In this document: piece by piece, positions 36,956-47,118 of the stretch
Position numbering within the stretch: the stretch's first letter is position 1
How the letters are laid out: every line of letters begins with the position of its first letter
NCBI RefSeq assembly: GCF_025985425.1
Contig: NZ_CP094972.1
Span: 2,852,001 to 2,916,000, forward strand
Direction: 5' to 3'
DNA length: 64,000 bases
Source of the DNA: Entomomonas sp. E2T0
GTDB lineage: Bacteria; Pseudomonadota; Gammaproteobacteria; Pseudomonadales; Pseudomonadaceae
The notes under the pieces: generated by a model
Told to the model about the DNA's origin: nothing
The model's database searches: none
What the model saw: the letters and a program-made list of their open reading frames with translations, nothing else
Made by a program: the position numbers and the translations under genes

Positions 36956-37666
36956 TTAAGCCCTTTCTCTTATTGTACGTTGTTCTATATATTTATCTTG
37001 TTGTGCATGTGGATTATGGAAAACTCGATGAACATAAATACCTGCTAAATGAATATCATCAGGATCAAGTTCACCCACCTCAACTAACTGTTCAACTTCT
37101 ACAATAGTGATTTTGCCTGCCATTGCCACTTCAGGGTTAAAATTACAGGCTGTTCTTCTAAAACGTAAATTACCTGCTTTATCTGCTATATAAGCTTTAA
37201 CTAACGACACTTCTGGATGCAATGCTTGCTCTAATAAATATTGCTTACCATCAAACTCTCTGGTTTCTTTACCCTCTGCAACTACTGTTCCCACACCTGT
37301 TTGAGTATAAAAAGCAGGAATACCACAGCCACCTGCCCTTAACTTTTCTGCCAAAGTACCTTGTGGTGTAAACTCAACGTCTAGTTCACCGTCTAAATAT
37401 TGACGCTCAAATTCTTTATTCTCACCTACATAAGAAGAAATCATTTTCTTTATCTGGCGACTATCAATCAGCTTGCCTAGTCCTTTGCCATCATTTCCTG
37501 CATTATTGGAGATAACGGTTAAATCTTTTACACCTATTGTTAACAACGCATCGACTAAAGCAAATGGCACACCACAAGCACCAAAACCACCAACAGCTAT
37601 TAATTGATTATCATGAATAACATCACTGATTGCATCCAGTGCTGTTTTATAGATCTTATTTCGCAT
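36956..37666 (-). CDS. 3-oxoacid CoA-transferase subunit A (AtoD/ScoA-like)
   Basis: The 236-residue subunit shows the family motif [18 protein letters not shown] and the central [20 protein letters not shown], then [18 protein letters not shown]. It supplies the CoA-binding half of the transferase. The extended C-terminus ([18 protein letters not shown]) is the pattern of succinyl-CoA:3-ketoacid transferases rather than of short AtoD. The upstream 387 bases hold only a degraded fragment. Confidence 0.92.
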   Translation of the reverse strand: MRNKIYKTALDAISDVIHDNQLIAVGGFGACGVPFALVDALLTIGVKDLTVISNNAGNDGKGLGKLIDSRQIKKMISSYVGENKEFERQYLDGELDVEFTPQGTLAEKLRAGGCGIPAFYTQTGVGTVVAEGKETREFDGKQYLLEQALHPEVSLVKAYIADKAGNLRFRRTACNFNPEVAMAGKITIVEVEQLVEVGELDPDDIHLAGIYVHRVFHNPHAQQDKYIEQRTIRERA

Positions 37667-38053
37667 TTATTATTACCTTTTTATATTTATAAATTTTTTT
37701 CATATTAAAAGTTGAGAATTATATTTTGTCAATATTATAAGACGCTCTAAATATTACTCTTTTTCATAAACAAATACAGTTGACTTTATTTTTTAAAAAG
37801 TAAAATAATAAGATGATATCGTTGTGAGTTTTCAATTAAATGATGACCAAAAAGCAGTCCATAATGCAATAACACATATTTGTGAACAGACCAGACTATT
37901 TTCCAAAAAATAGGCAGAAAAATGGTTTTCGTGTTGTAAATGCTCTCTTAAACAAAAATTGTAATTAATTGATATCTTAAACTAACACGGTACAACATTT
38001 TACGAGCATGAATTTATTTTCTAATTTAATACACTGTTAAGAGAACAAATAAT
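37667..38053. other. Intergenic decay zone upstream of the CoA-transferase pair
   Basis: This AT-rich stretch contains no intact gene. It holds the probable promoter for the minus-strand CoA-transferase pair and, at 37824-37913, a short plus-strand frame that looks like an eroded acyl-CoA dehydrogenase start. Nothing else was recognised. Confidence 0.6.
37824..37913 (+). pseudogene. Remnant resembling the N-terminus of an acyl-CoA dehydrogenase
   Basis: GTG at 37824 opens a 29-codon frame reading VSFQLNDDQKAVHNAITHIC and ending at TAG 37911-37913. The FQLNDDQKAV...I.HICE pattern is how many acyl-CoA dehydrogenases begin (F-x-L-T-x-x-Q-x-A-x-x-x-A-I-x-x-x-C-E). No continuation is found in any frame. 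I judge it a decayed gene end, with moderate doubt because it is so short. Confidence 0.45.
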
Positions 38054-38257
38054 ATGACGGTAAAACTGGTTGCTATAAGACTAGACTTAGTCGAGGTTTT
38101 TGCCACTCAGCAAAGACCTCTTTTTTTAAGTGAGCTTGCAAAATTTATGGATATCCCTGTTTCTAGTTGCTTGGGTTTAGTTCATACATTACTTAATAGG
38201 GACTACTTATATGAAGTTCTCTCAAGCTATGAAATTCCAATTGCTACTTATTGTTAA
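38054..38257 (+). pseudogene. Truncated IclR-family regulator (N-terminal helix-turn-helix only)
   Basis: The 67-codon frame has the complete IclR-type winged-helix start: LDLVEVFATQQRPLFLSELA, then FMDIPVSSCLGLVHTLLNRD followed by YLYEV. It then diverges and stops, whereas IclR regulators have about 250 residues with a C-terminal effector domain. Nothing resembling that domain is found before gcd starts at 38378. The gene is therefore probably broken. A functional small DNA-binding protein cannot be excluded, since the remaining frame is free of stops and an ATG is kept. Confidence 0.7.
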
Positions 38258-38377
38258 TTTACTACTTTGATATAACAAGATTAAATAACTTTATATTTCT
38301 GAACATCATTACAGTACAAATTAAATTTGTCATTTTCCCCTTTTCAGAAAATCAAACTTACTTATGAAGGTTAATAA

Positions 38378-40810
38378 ATGTTTAGCAAAAATAAATTACT
38401 GATAGCCACAGGCATAATCTTCATTCTGATGGGATTATTTTTATCAATCGGAGGTATCGATCTGGTCTCATTAGGTGGCTCTTACTATTATCTAATTGCA
38501 GGTATTACCTTAATTGTTACAGGTATTTTAATTGTGCTTAACCATGAAGAAGCGCTTATTTTGTTTGCGTTATTTTTATTAGGCTCTACTGGCTGGGGAT
38601 TATGGGAAGTTGGTTTAGATTGGTGGCAGTTAGTAGTACCACGCTTATGGGTATGGTTCGTATTAGGGGTTATGCTGTTATTGCCTTGGTGGTGGAAACC
38701 ATTACAAGTACAAACTAAAAAACCAAAATTACCTATTCTTCTTAGTATTGCTGTTGTAGTTAGTGCTATTATTATAGTAGCTCCTTTATTTACAGATCCA
38801 AATACAACAATTAAAGGCATCATAGATAATCCTAAAGCAAACCATATTAATCCTGACCAAATTGCAAGTGATGACTGGATAGCTTATGGTGGTACTAATG
38901 CAGGGCTCCATTACTCTTCTCTTAATCAAATTACACCTGATAATATTCATAATTTAAAAGAAGTATGGCGTATTCAAACAGGTGATATACCTAGTAAAAA
39001 TGACCCTTTAGAAATTACCAACGAAAACACTCCATTGAAAGTTAATGGCCTTCTTTATGCTTGTACACCCCATAGTAAAGTTTTAGCGTTAGAACCAGAA
39101 ACAGGTAAAACTCGTTGGGAGTATGATCCTAAAATAAGCTTAGAAGGTGCTGAAAATTTCAAAGGTTGGGCACATATGACTTGTCGTGGTGTTTCTTATT
39201 ATGATGCGGATAAATATTTATCACTAGATCAAGAAACTACACCAGATAACGATTTAACAATCGATAATACTATTGCAGAAAAAGTTAAAAACAGTTCTTG
39301 TCCACGTCGTATTATTTTACCTACTGCTGATGCTCGCTTAATAGCACTTAATGCTGACACAGGCGAAATATGTTCAGAGTTTGGTGATAATGGCTCCGTA
39401 GATTTAACTAAAAATATAGGTCCATTTACACCAGGTGGATACTATCCAACCTCTCCAACAGTTGTTACACGCAATTTAATTATTGTTGGTGCTCATGTAA
39501 CAGATGATGAGTCTACTGATGAGCCATCAGGTGTTATTAGAGCCTTTGATATATCTGATGGTCATTTAGTATGGAACTGGGATAGTACCCAACCAGACAA
39601 AACGGAACCTATTGCTAATGGAGAAATATACCCACGTAACTCAGCTAATGTATGGTCTGTGATGAGTGCCGATGAAAAGTTAGGCATGGTTTATTTACCA
39701 ATGGGTAACCAAACTCCTGATCAATATGGTGCCAAACGTACTGAAGGTGCTGAAAAATTTAGTGCTGGTATTGTAGCGTTAGAGATAGAAACGGGTAAAG
39801 TTCGTTGGAACTACCAATTTACTCGCCATGACCTATGGGACATGGATGTACCTGCACAGCCTGTGTTAATAGACTTAAAAACAAAACTTGGTATTGAACC
39901 TGCAGTAATACAACCCACTAAACAAGGTAGCCTATATGTCTTAAATCGTAAGACAGGAGAACCTATCGTTCCTATTCATGATATTGAAACACCACAAGGT
40001 GCAGTTGAAGGTGATTGGGCTTCAAAAACTCAACCAAGATCAGCACTTAATTTATTACGTCCTAACTTAACTGAAAAAGACATGTGGGGCGCAACACCCT
40101 TTGACCAATTAACCTGCCGAGTTGGTTTTAAATCCTTACGTTATGAAGGGCAATATACCCCTCCTTCTGTACAAGGCAGCCTTATTTATCCAGGTAATGT
40201 AGGCGTATTTAACTGGATGGGTATTTCAGTAGACCCTGAAAGACAACTTATTTTTACACCCGCTAATTACATGGCTTTTGTTTCACAACTTGTACCTGCT
40301 TCACAATTAGCTAAAGATGCTAAAAAAGCCTCCGAAGGACAAGGACTACAGCCTAATAAAGGTGCTCCCTATGCAGTTATAATGCATCCATTTTTGTCTA
40401 AATTAGGCTTTCCTTGCCAAGCGCCTTCTTGGGGAGACGTTGCAGGTATTAGCCTCACTGATTACTCTGTTGTGTGGAAACATCATAACGGTACCTCTCG
40501 AGACAATACACCAATTATTCCTATGCCTTTTCCTGTAGGTGTACCTGCTATGGGTGGCCCTATTACAACAGCAGGTGGTGTTGCTTTTATGAGCGGTACA
40601 CTTGATCAATATATTCGTGGTTATAACGTAGCTACAGGTGAAGAGATTTGGAAAGCAAGATTACCTGCTGGTGGTCAAGCGACACCTATGACTTATAAAG
40701 GTAAGGATGGTCGCCAATATGTACTTTTAGTGGTGGGTGGTCATGGTTCTTTTGGCTCTAAGATGGGTGATTACATTATTGCTTATGCATTACCTGAAAC
40801 CAATAACTAA
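38378..40810 (+). CDS. gcd: Membrane-bound PQQ-dependent glucose dehydrogenase Gcd
   Basis: The 810-residue protein has five N-terminal TM helices (about 1-140) followed by an eight-bladed propeller in the periplasm. Conserved stretches are DDWIAYGGTNAGLHYSSLNQI, the PQQ/glucose-site DLWDMDVPAQPVL, and the final GQATPMTY...GRQYVLLVVGGHGSFG. It oxidises glucose to gluconolactone outside the cell and passes electrons to ubiquinone. AAGG lies eight bases before the ATG. OprB and a PqqU-like receptor follow closely, and no pqq synthesis gene lies in the window. Confidence 0.95.
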   Translation: MFSKNKLLIATGIIFILMGLFLSIGGIDLVSLGGSYYYLIAGITLIVTGILIVLNHEEALILFALFLLGSTGWGLWEVGLDWWQLVVPRLWVWFVLGVMLLLPWWWKPLQVQTKKPKLPILLSIAVVVSAIIIVAPLFTDPNTTIKGIIDNPKANHINPDQIASDDWIAYGGTNAGLHYSSLNQITPDNIHNLKEVWRIQTGDIPSKNDPLEITNENTPLKVNGLLYACTPHSKVLALEPETGKTRWEYDPKISLEGAENFKGWAHMTCRGVSYYDADKYLSLDQETTPDNDLTIDNTIAEKVKNSSCPRRIILPTADARLIALNADTGEICSEFGDNGSVDLTKNIGPFTPGGYYPTSPTVVTRNLIIVGAHVTDDESTDEPSGVIRAFDISDGHLVWNWDSTQPDKTEPIANGEIYPRNSANVWSVMSADEKLGMVYLPMGNQTPDQYGAKRTEGAEKFSAGIVALEIETGKVRWNYQFTRHDLWDMDVPAQPVLIDLKTKLGIEPAVIQPTKQGSLYVLNRKTGEPIVPIHDIETPQGAVEGDWASKTQPRSALNLLRPNLTEKDMWGATPFDQLTCRVGFKSLRYEGQYTPPSVQGSLIYPGNVGVFNWMGISVDPERQLIFTPANYMAFVSQLVPASQLAKDAKKASEGQGLQPNKGAPYAVIMHPFLSKLGFPCQAPSWGDVAGISLTDYSVVWKHHNGTSRDNTPIIPMPFPVGVPAMGGPITTAGGVAFMSGTLDQYIRGYNVATGEEIWKARLPAGGQATPMTYKGKDGRQYVLLVVGGHGSFGSKMGDYIIAYALPETNN

Positions 40811-40835
40811 ACATAAATAATGCTGAAGGAACATT

Positions 40836-42215
40836 ATGATACCTATACAACCAAAAACTAATAACTACATCATAAAAACATTAGTGGTAATAGGATTAAA
40901 TACTGTTCTTTTTAGCTCAGCTATTCAGGCTAAACCTTTTGATATAGACTCCCCTTGGATGCTAGGTGACTGGGGCGGTGTTCGCTCAAATTTACAGGCA
41001 AAAGGTTATCAATTTTCTTTTAATTATTTATCTGAAACCTCTGCTAACTTAGGTGGCGGTTACAATAATGATCGTACGGCACGTTATGCTGACCAATGGA
41101 CATTAGGAAGCCATTTAGATTTAGAGAAAATTTTCGGTTTGCCCATTGCTGAATTTCAAGTAACTATAACAGCCCGTAATGGCAGATCATTATCAAGTGA
41201 TCGCCTAGCAGATCCCCGAACAGGACAGTTATCTAATACCCAAGAAATTTATGGCAGAGGTCAAACAGTACGCCTTACTCACTTATGGTATCAACAAAAA
41301 TTCTTTGATCGTTTGTCTATTAAAGCTGGTCGTTATGGTGTTGGTGATGACTTTAATACATTTGCTGATTTAGGTTGTGAATTTCAAAACTTAGCCTTTT
41401 GTGGTTCACAAGTGGGTAACTGGGTAAACTCATGGTATAACGGCCCTATTGGCCAATGGGCAGCTAAAATTAAATATGATTTCACCCCTCATTTTGCTTT
41501 CCAAATTGGCGCATTTGAACAAAACCCTTCTGTCTTAGAAAAAAGTAATGGTTTTAAATTAAATGGGAGCGGTGGCCGTGGTGCACTATTCCCTATGGAG
41601 TTTATTTGGACACCTAAAGTAGGTAACAATGGTTTACCTGGTGAGTACAGGGTTGGTTATTTTTATTCATCTGCTAATCAAAATGATGTTTATAAAGATG
41701 AATATGGTTCCCCCATTGCTATAACAGGTAATCATGCAAAAACTAGAAGCAATAGACATGGTTGGTGGCTTATTGGTCAACAGCAAGTTACCTCTCACGG
41801 TAAAGATACATCTCGAGGGTTAGTGCTGTTTGCTGGCTTTAGTATGCATGATAGAAACACTAATGCTGTTACCAATAATCAGTTCATTGGTGGTATTTAT
41901 AAAGGGCCTTTTAACTTTCGCCCACAAGATAGCATAGGCTTAGCTGTAGCAAGGATTGATGTAGGTTCAAGAACACGTCGTGGGCAACATTTAGCTAATG
42001 AAATTTATCAAGCCAATAATGGTGCTTTAGGCTATGACAACCCCGACTACACACCTATTCAAAGGGCAGAATACAATGCAGAGCTTTATTATGCTATTAA
42101 TATCGCTAAATGGCTTTCTGTTCGCCCTAACCTTCAATATGTTAAAAATCCAGGTGGCGTGACACATGTCCGCAATGCTGTAGTGGGCGGTTTAGAGATT
42201 AGATCTTCCTTTTAA
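40836..42215 (+). CDS. oprB: Carbohydrate-selective porin OprB
   Basis: The 459-residue outer-membrane porin has a signal peptide ending near SAIQA, then the OprB start SPWMLGDWGGVRSNLQAKGY. YADQWTLGSHLDLEKIFG and FADLGCEFQNLAFCGSQVGNW are typical of the 16-strand sugar porin. It ends in Phe (LEIRSSF). It admits glucose and other sugars to the periplasm for Gcd, 25 bases upstream. GAAGGAAC precedes the ATG. Confidence 0.93.
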   Translation: MIPIQPKTNNYIIKTLVVIGLNTVLFSSAIQAKPFDIDSPWMLGDWGGVRSNLQAKGYQFSFNYLSETSANLGGGYNNDRTARYADQWTLGSHLDLEKIFGLPIAEFQVTITARNGRSLSSDRLADPRTGQLSNTQEIYGRGQTVRLTHLWYQQKFFDRLSIKAGRYGVGDDFNTFADLGCEFQNLAFCGSQVGNWVNSWYNGPIGQWAAKIKYDFTPHFAFQIGAFEQNPSVLEKSNGFKLNGSGGRGALFPMEFIWTPKVGNNGLPGEYRVGYFYSSANQNDVYKDEYGSPIAITGNHAKTRSNRHGWWLIGQQQVTSHGKDTSRGLVLFAGFSMHDRNTNAVTNNQFIGGIYKGPFNFRPQDSIGLAVARIDVGSRTRRGQHLANEIYQANNGALGYDNPDYTPIQRAEYNAELYYAINIAKWLSVRPNLQYVKNPGGVTHVRNAVVGGLEIRSSF

Positions 42216-42230
42216 AACTTTACGGATAAT

Positions 42231-44345
42231 ATGAAAAAGCTATTACGGAAAGAAAAAAAAGCCTTTATCTACCTATTATGCAATATTATTTTACCAACAA
42301 GTTATGTAGTTGCTGCAGATGATATTGTATTGCCTACTGTAGAAGTTAGTAGTACCCGTACAGAAACAACAGTTTTTGATACACCTGCTGCTGTGGATAT
42401 TATTGAAGGTAAAGATATTCGTGATAGCAAGTTACAAGTTAATTTATCAGAAAGCCTACAAAGTGTTGCAGGGGTACAAATACAAAATCGTAATAACTAT
42501 GCACAAGACCTTAGATTATCTATTCGGGGTGCTGGTGCACGTTCTGCATTTGGTGTAAGAGGCACACGTATTTACGTAGATGGTATTCCTGCTTCAATGC
42601 CTGATGGTCAGGGACAAATTTCTAATATTGATTTAGCCAGTGTTGACCATATTGAAGTATTAAAAGGCCCTTTTTCATCACTCTATGGCAATTCATCAGG
42701 TGGTGTTATCCAAATTTTTACAGAAGATGGTTCTGAACGTCCCGCTCTTGAAGCAAGTACAGCCATTGGTAGTTTTAACTCCTATCGCAATAATGTAAAA
42801 GGAACAGGCTCAATACCTACTGAAACAGGTAGTTTCAACTACACATTAAGTGGTAGCCATTTTTCAACCACTGGTTATCGCGATCATAGTGATACCCAGA
42901 AAAACTTACAAAATGCTAAATTTAGCTGGCAAATAGACCCTGATCGAAAAATTACTTTTGTTCTTAACAATGTGGACTTAAAGGCTCAAGATCCTTTAGG
43001 AGTAACACGCCAACAATTTAAACATGATCCTAAAAATGCTGACAAAGCAAAACAATTTGATACGCGCAAAAAAGTCACCCAAACCCAAGGTGGCTTTTTA
43101 TACGAACAAAATATTAATGATAATAATGAACTAAAAGCCATGCTTTATTATGGTGTAAGGGATAATGTGCAATACCAATCAATACCTTTTGCGGCACAAC
43201 AAAATCCTGGCCATGCGGGTGGTGTAATCGATTTTCAACGTAACTACGGTGGTGCTGACTTACGTTGGATATCTCATCTCAGTTTAGCTGATCGCCCTTT
43301 TACCTTGATCTCGGGTATTTCTTATGACCTTATGAAAGATAATCGTAAAGGTTATGAAAACTATCTAGGTACCGCCACTAATCCTATTTATGGAGAAAAA
43401 GGAAAGTTACGACGTAAAGAAAATAATAAACTTTATAATATTGATCCTTATATGCAAAGTTCTTGGCAATTTGCTTCTAAATGGGAACTAGATACTGGTG
43501 TTCGTTATAGCACCGTTCGCTTTAAATCAGATGACAAGTATATATCCAATGGCGATGATAGTGGTTCTAAAACTTACCATAGAATATTACCAATGGCAGC
43601 TTTAAGCTATGCCATAACTTCTGATATTAATCTTTATGCTTCCTATGCTAAAGGTTTTGAAACCCCTACCTTTACTGAATTATCCTATCGTCCTGATGGC
43701 GATGCAGGTTTAAACTTAAACCTTAAACCATCTGTCAGTGACAACTATGAGCTTGGTACTAAAATAATGCTACCTCGCGGCATGATTACAGCTAGCTTAT
43801 TTCAAATCAATACTAAGGACGAAATTATCACCGCGGGCAATATTGGTGGTAGAAGTACTTACCAAAATGGTGGTAAAACACGTCGTAATGGTTTTGAATT
43901 AGCTTGGAATAATGACTTTGCTGAAAATATCAAAACACAATTATCTTATACATGGATAGACGCTTACTACCGCGATAATGTTTCTGCTGATATTAGAAGT
44001 AACAACTATATTCCAGGTATAGCTAAACAAACACTCTATGGAGCTATTACTTGGAAACCAGATACAGGTTGGTATGTAGGCATTGATGGGCAATATATGA
44101 GTAAAATCTATGTCACTGACAATAACTCTGAAGCCGCCCCTTCCTACTTTACCAGCTCTGCTTATACTGGTTACACATGGCAAAGTGGCGACCACTGGAC
44201 AATAAATGGTTTTGTTAGAATCGATAACTTACTGGATCGTCGCTACGTTGGTTCTGTTATTGTTAATGAAAGAAATGGTTATTTTTATGAACCTGCTGCC
44301 AAAAGAAATTGGCTAGTGGGTAGTACTGTTTCATTTGCTTTTTAA
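42231..44345 (+). CDS. pqqU: TonB-dependent receptor, PqqU/YncD-like (probable PQQ importer)
   Basis: The 704-residue receptor has a signal peptide ending near VVAA. The TonB box region is IVLPTVEVSSTRTET, and the plug domain has NLSESLQSVAGVQIQNRNNY, RIYVDGIPASMPDGQGQ and GPFSSLYGNSSGGVIQIF, which I recognise as very close to E. coli YncD (PqqU). It ends in Phe (TVSFAF). YncD has been reported to import PQQ. It lies 15 bases after oprB and in the same operon as gcd, which depends on PQQ. Confidence 0.85.
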   Translation: MKKLLRKEKKAFIYLLCNIILPTSYVVAADDIVLPTVEVSSTRTETTVFDTPAAVDIIEGKDIRDSKLQVNLSESLQSVAGVQIQNRNNYAQDLRLSIRGAGARSAFGVRGTRIYVDGIPASMPDGQGQISNIDLASVDHIEVLKGPFSSLYGNSSGGVIQIFTEDGSERPALEASTAIGSFNSYRNNVKGTGSIPTETGSFNYTLSGSHFSTTGYRDHSDTQKNLQNAKFSWQIDPDRKITFVLNNVDLKAQDPLGVTRQQFKHDPKNADKAKQFDTRKKVTQTQGGFLYEQNINDNNELKAMLYYGVRDNVQYQSIPFAAQQNPGHAGGVIDFQRNYGGADLRWISHLSLADRPFTLISGISYDLMKDNRKGYENYLGTATNPIYGEKGKLRRKENNKLYNIDPYMQSSWQFASKWELDTGVRYSTVRFKSDDKYISNGDDSGSKTYHRILPMAALSYAITSDINLYASYAKGFETPTFTELSYRPDGDAGLNLNLKPSVSDNYELGTKIMLPRGMITASLFQINTKDEIITAGNIGGRSTYQNGGKTRRNGFELAWNNDFAENIKTQLSYTWIDAYYRDNVSADIRSNNYIPGIAKQTLYGAITWKPDTGWYVGIDGQYMSKIYVTDNNSEAAPSYFTSSAYTGYTWQSGDHWTINGFVRIDNLLDRRYVGSVIVNERNGYFYEPAAKRNWLVGSTVSFAF

Positions 44346-44522
44346 GCATTAACTTTATATTAAATAATTCTTAAAAAGAACTTCAATATATAAAGCCAAT
44401 AAAACAATTTTTATTATAATAATGAAGTAGTAGATAATGCTACTAACAGTATTTATTTAATGTATTATCTTATATGATAATTAAAAAACTAATTAAGTAG
44501 TTTAGAAAATGGATTTAATGAT

Positions 44523-45593
44523 ATGAGTAAACCCTCTATAAACATAAATACAAATAATTTATCTATTAAATCATTTACTTTTAATATGACCAAACAGCAT
44601 AAAACAATTTTTAATATCGGATTTAGTGCCATAATACTATTTGCTGTTATATCCACAATTAACGTCGCTCTTATAAAAAATAGTACTCGTTTTATCATTA
44701 TGGGAATTGCTTTTTACTCTATTATGATTCCTTTCTGTTGGTTTATTTTCAAAGTCATTAATCAAAAAGAACATATTATTATTAATGAGCAAGGCATCAA
44801 TTTTATAGATTGTATTAGTTTTAACGTACCAAAAAAAATCCTGTGGACTGATTTATCCAAATTATATCTTGTTATTAATAATAAAGATCGACATAAGTAT
44901 TTAAATAATGAACTATTATTTATTCTTAATAATGGTAAAAGATATACCTTAACTATTAAAACAGAACAACAAGATATATTTATTAATCAAACTACTCCTA
45001 ATAATTTATTAGAAGTTATTGAAGCATATTACTACCAATCTATTGAACAAATTTCACCCACTAATGAATTATATAAAAAAACACAAAATGATCTTTCTTC
45101 TTTAGATTTGGGTAAAGAAGTAAAACATATTACGTATGCAGCTCTATTTATAATGACAATAGCTATATTGCTTTTTTTTACTCTATCTACTGTTTTATTA
45201 GACAGTATTAACCAATTATGGTGGTATATATCAGCAACCATCATTGTTGTACTATTTTCAATTTGGTATATGCGGCATGTAAAAATATATATTATTATTC
45301 CCTGTTTACTCATTGCAGCCACTACAGCTTTTCTAACGCTTCCTGTAACCAATCTTCTTCCGCAACTTATTGGAACACCTATTCAAACAACATTTATAAT
45401 AACTACTGAGGATAATCAACAACAAACATGGCAAAGTAGAGATAATACTCAATTATATTTTACTAGAAAAATATCACCCAAATACCGTACTTATAATAAA
45501 GAACAACAACCTCATATTGATCTTACCGTATATAAAACATCATTTGGCTTAAACGCTATTGATCGAACTGAATATCGGAAACTATTTCATTGA
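44523..45593 (+). CDS. Unrecognised membrane protein
   Basis: I do not recognise this 356-residue protein. It has two N-terminal TM helices (about 28-50 and 57-79). A soluble domain of about 110 residues follows with alternating strands (INEQGINFIDCI, KKILWTDLSKLYLVIN, LLFILNNGKRYTLTI), reminiscent of a bacterial PH-like domain. Three more TM helices come near 198-222, 228-247 and 252-276, then a C-terminal tail. Codon and base use is more AT-rich than in the neighbours, with many Ile, Asn and Lys. It stands alone between the gcd operon and an MFS gene, with its own 3' hairpin. Confidence 0.8.
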   Translation: MSKPSININTNNLSIKSFTFNMTKQHKTIFNIGFSAIILFAVISTINVALIKNSTRFIIMGIAFYSIMIPFCWFIFKVINQKEHIIINEQGINFIDCISFNVPKKILWTDLSKLYLVINNKDRHKYLNNELLFILNNGKRYTLTIKTEQQDIFINQTTPNNLLEVIEAYYYQSIEQISPTNELYKKTQNDLSSLDLGKEVKHITYAALFIMTIAILLFFTLSTVLLDSINQLWWYISATIIVVLFSIWYMRHVKIYIIIPCLLIAATTAFLTLPVTNLLPQLIGTPIQTTFIITTEDNQQQTWQSRDNTQLYFTRKISPKYRTYNKEQQPHIDLTVYKTSFGLNAIDRTEYRKLFH

Positions 45594-45637
45594 AAAAGCC
45601 CTATATATAATAAATTTATTCTACTAATAGGCTTTTG
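45593..45637 (+). terminator. Probable terminator after the unrecognised membrane protein
   Basis: AAAAGCC(C)TAT near 45594-45604 pairs with ATAGGCTTTT (45627-45636) with one bulged C and a loop of about 20 bases. The loop is long and the T run short, so confidence is moderate. Confidence 0.5.
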
Positions 45638-45760
45638 AGTAGGGACATCAAGCTATATAATAAAAAAATAAACTAACACTTATAAGTTTATTTAAATAAT
45701 ATTAAACAACTTGTTAGCTTTTCTAATACAACACATACATCACAAGTTTATTGGACTATT

Positions 45761-47080
45761 ATGATAAATACAGCAAATGTTGCTATAAATGGACAGCCTC
45801 ATGCTCGACCACTTAATAAAAGTGATTATAAAACACTGGCTTTATCCTCATTAGGTGGTACTTTAGAATTTTATGACTTTGTAATATTTGTCTTTTTTAC
45901 CAATATACTGACACAACTATTTTTTCCTAGTGAAAATCAATTTTTTGCTCAGATGCAAACACTTGGGGTATTTGCTGCTGGTTATTTAGCCCGTCCGATT
46001 GGTGGCATTATAATGGCACATTTTGGTGACAAAATAGGTCGTAAGCGCATGTTCACATTAAGTATTTTCTTAATGGCACTGCCTACATTTGTTATTGGTT
46101 GTTTACCTACCTATGAAACCATAGGTGTATTAGCCCCTCTTTTATTACTTATTATGCGTATTCTACAAGGTGCTGCTATTGGTGGAGAAATGCCGGGCGC
46201 ATGGGTTTTTATTGCAGAACATACCCCTAAACAACGCTATGGGCTTGGTATTGGTACCTTGACATCGGGTATTACTGGTGGAATCTTTTTAGGTTCAATT
46301 GTAGCCATTATTATTCAACAAAACTTCTCTGATGTAGAAGTCAAAGAATATGCTTGGCGTATCCCCTTTTTATTAGGTGGAATTTTTGGCTTTATTTCTG
46401 TTTATTTACGTCGTTTTTTAGAGGAAACACCTGTCTTCAAAGAAATGGCAAAAAAACAAGCATTAGCTACTACCCTACCTATTCTCACCGTTATTAAACA
46501 ACATAAAACAGCTTGTTTTATTACCGCCATTTTAACTTGGGCACTATCTACAACCATTGTAGTGACTATATTAATGACACCTTCTATTATTTTAGAGGAC
46601 ATGTATCAGATTGATCGTACTACTTCCCTGCAAGCTAATTGTGTAGCTACTTTAACACTGACCCTAGGCTGTATTTTATGGGGCTATTTATGCGATAAAT
46701 TAGGTATTCGCTTAACGCTTTCAATAGTATGGGGTGGCCTAATTATCACAAGTTTTTATTTTTATAGCTCACTACATAGTGATATAAGTACAGGTACTTT
46801 AATCTTTAACTATGGCCTAATGGGACTTTTCGCTGGTTCTACTGCTACAGCCCCCATAGTTGGTACTAAAGCTTTCCCACCTGCTATTCGTTTTACAGGA
46901 TTATCTTTTGCTTATAATTTGTCTTATGCCATTTTTGGTGGGCTAACTCCCATGATTACAGGCGCATGGTTACACCATAATGCAATGGCTCCTGCTTATT
47001 ATGTAAGCATTACAGCCATATTTGCTCTATTAGTTGCTTTTATGCCATTAGCTTATCGTGGTTATACTGCAAAGTCTTAA
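45761..47080 (+). CDS. MFS transporter of the metabolite:H+ symporter type (ProP/ShiA-like)
   Basis: The 439-residue, 12-helix MFS protein has SSLGGTLEFYDFVIFVFF, the family signature GYLARPIGGIIMAHFGDKIG, RKRMFTLSIFLMALPTF, and QGAAIGGEMPGAWVFIAEH. This marks the MHS subfamily, which carries organic acids, betaines or shikimate. The substrate is unknown. It is convergent with the aromatic-acid-type MFS gene and they share a bidirectional terminator. Confidence 0.88.
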   Translation: MINTANVAINGQPHARPLNKSDYKTLALSSLGGTLEFYDFVIFVFFTNILTQLFFPSENQFFAQMQTLGVFAAGYLARPIGGIIMAHFGDKIGRKRMFTLSIFLMALPTFVIGCLPTYETIGVLAPLLLLIMRILQGAAIGGEMPGAWVFIAEHTPKQRYGLGIGTLTSGITGGIFLGSIVAIIIQQNFSDVEVKEYAWRIPFLLGGIFGFISVYLRRFLEETPVFKEMAKKQALATTLPILTVIKQHKTACFITAILTWALSTTIVVTILMTPSIILEDMYQIDRTTSLQANCVATLTLTLGCILWGYLCDKLGIRLTLSIVWGGLIITSFYFYSSLHSDISTGTLIFNYGLMGLFAGSTATAPIVGTKAFPPAIRFTGLSFAYNLSYAIFGGLTPMITGAWLHHNAMAPAYYVSITAIFALLVAFMPLAYRGYTAKS

Positions 47081-47108
47081 TAAAGACCCACTTTATAGTG
47101 GGTCTTTA
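47081..47108. terminator. Bidirectional terminator between two convergent MFS genes
   Basis: TAAAGACCCACT (47081-47092) pairs perfectly with AGTGGGTCTTTA (47097-47108) over a 4-base loop. T-rich flanks on both strands fit use from both sides. Confidence 0.9.
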
Positions 47109-47118
47109 CATTAACTAA

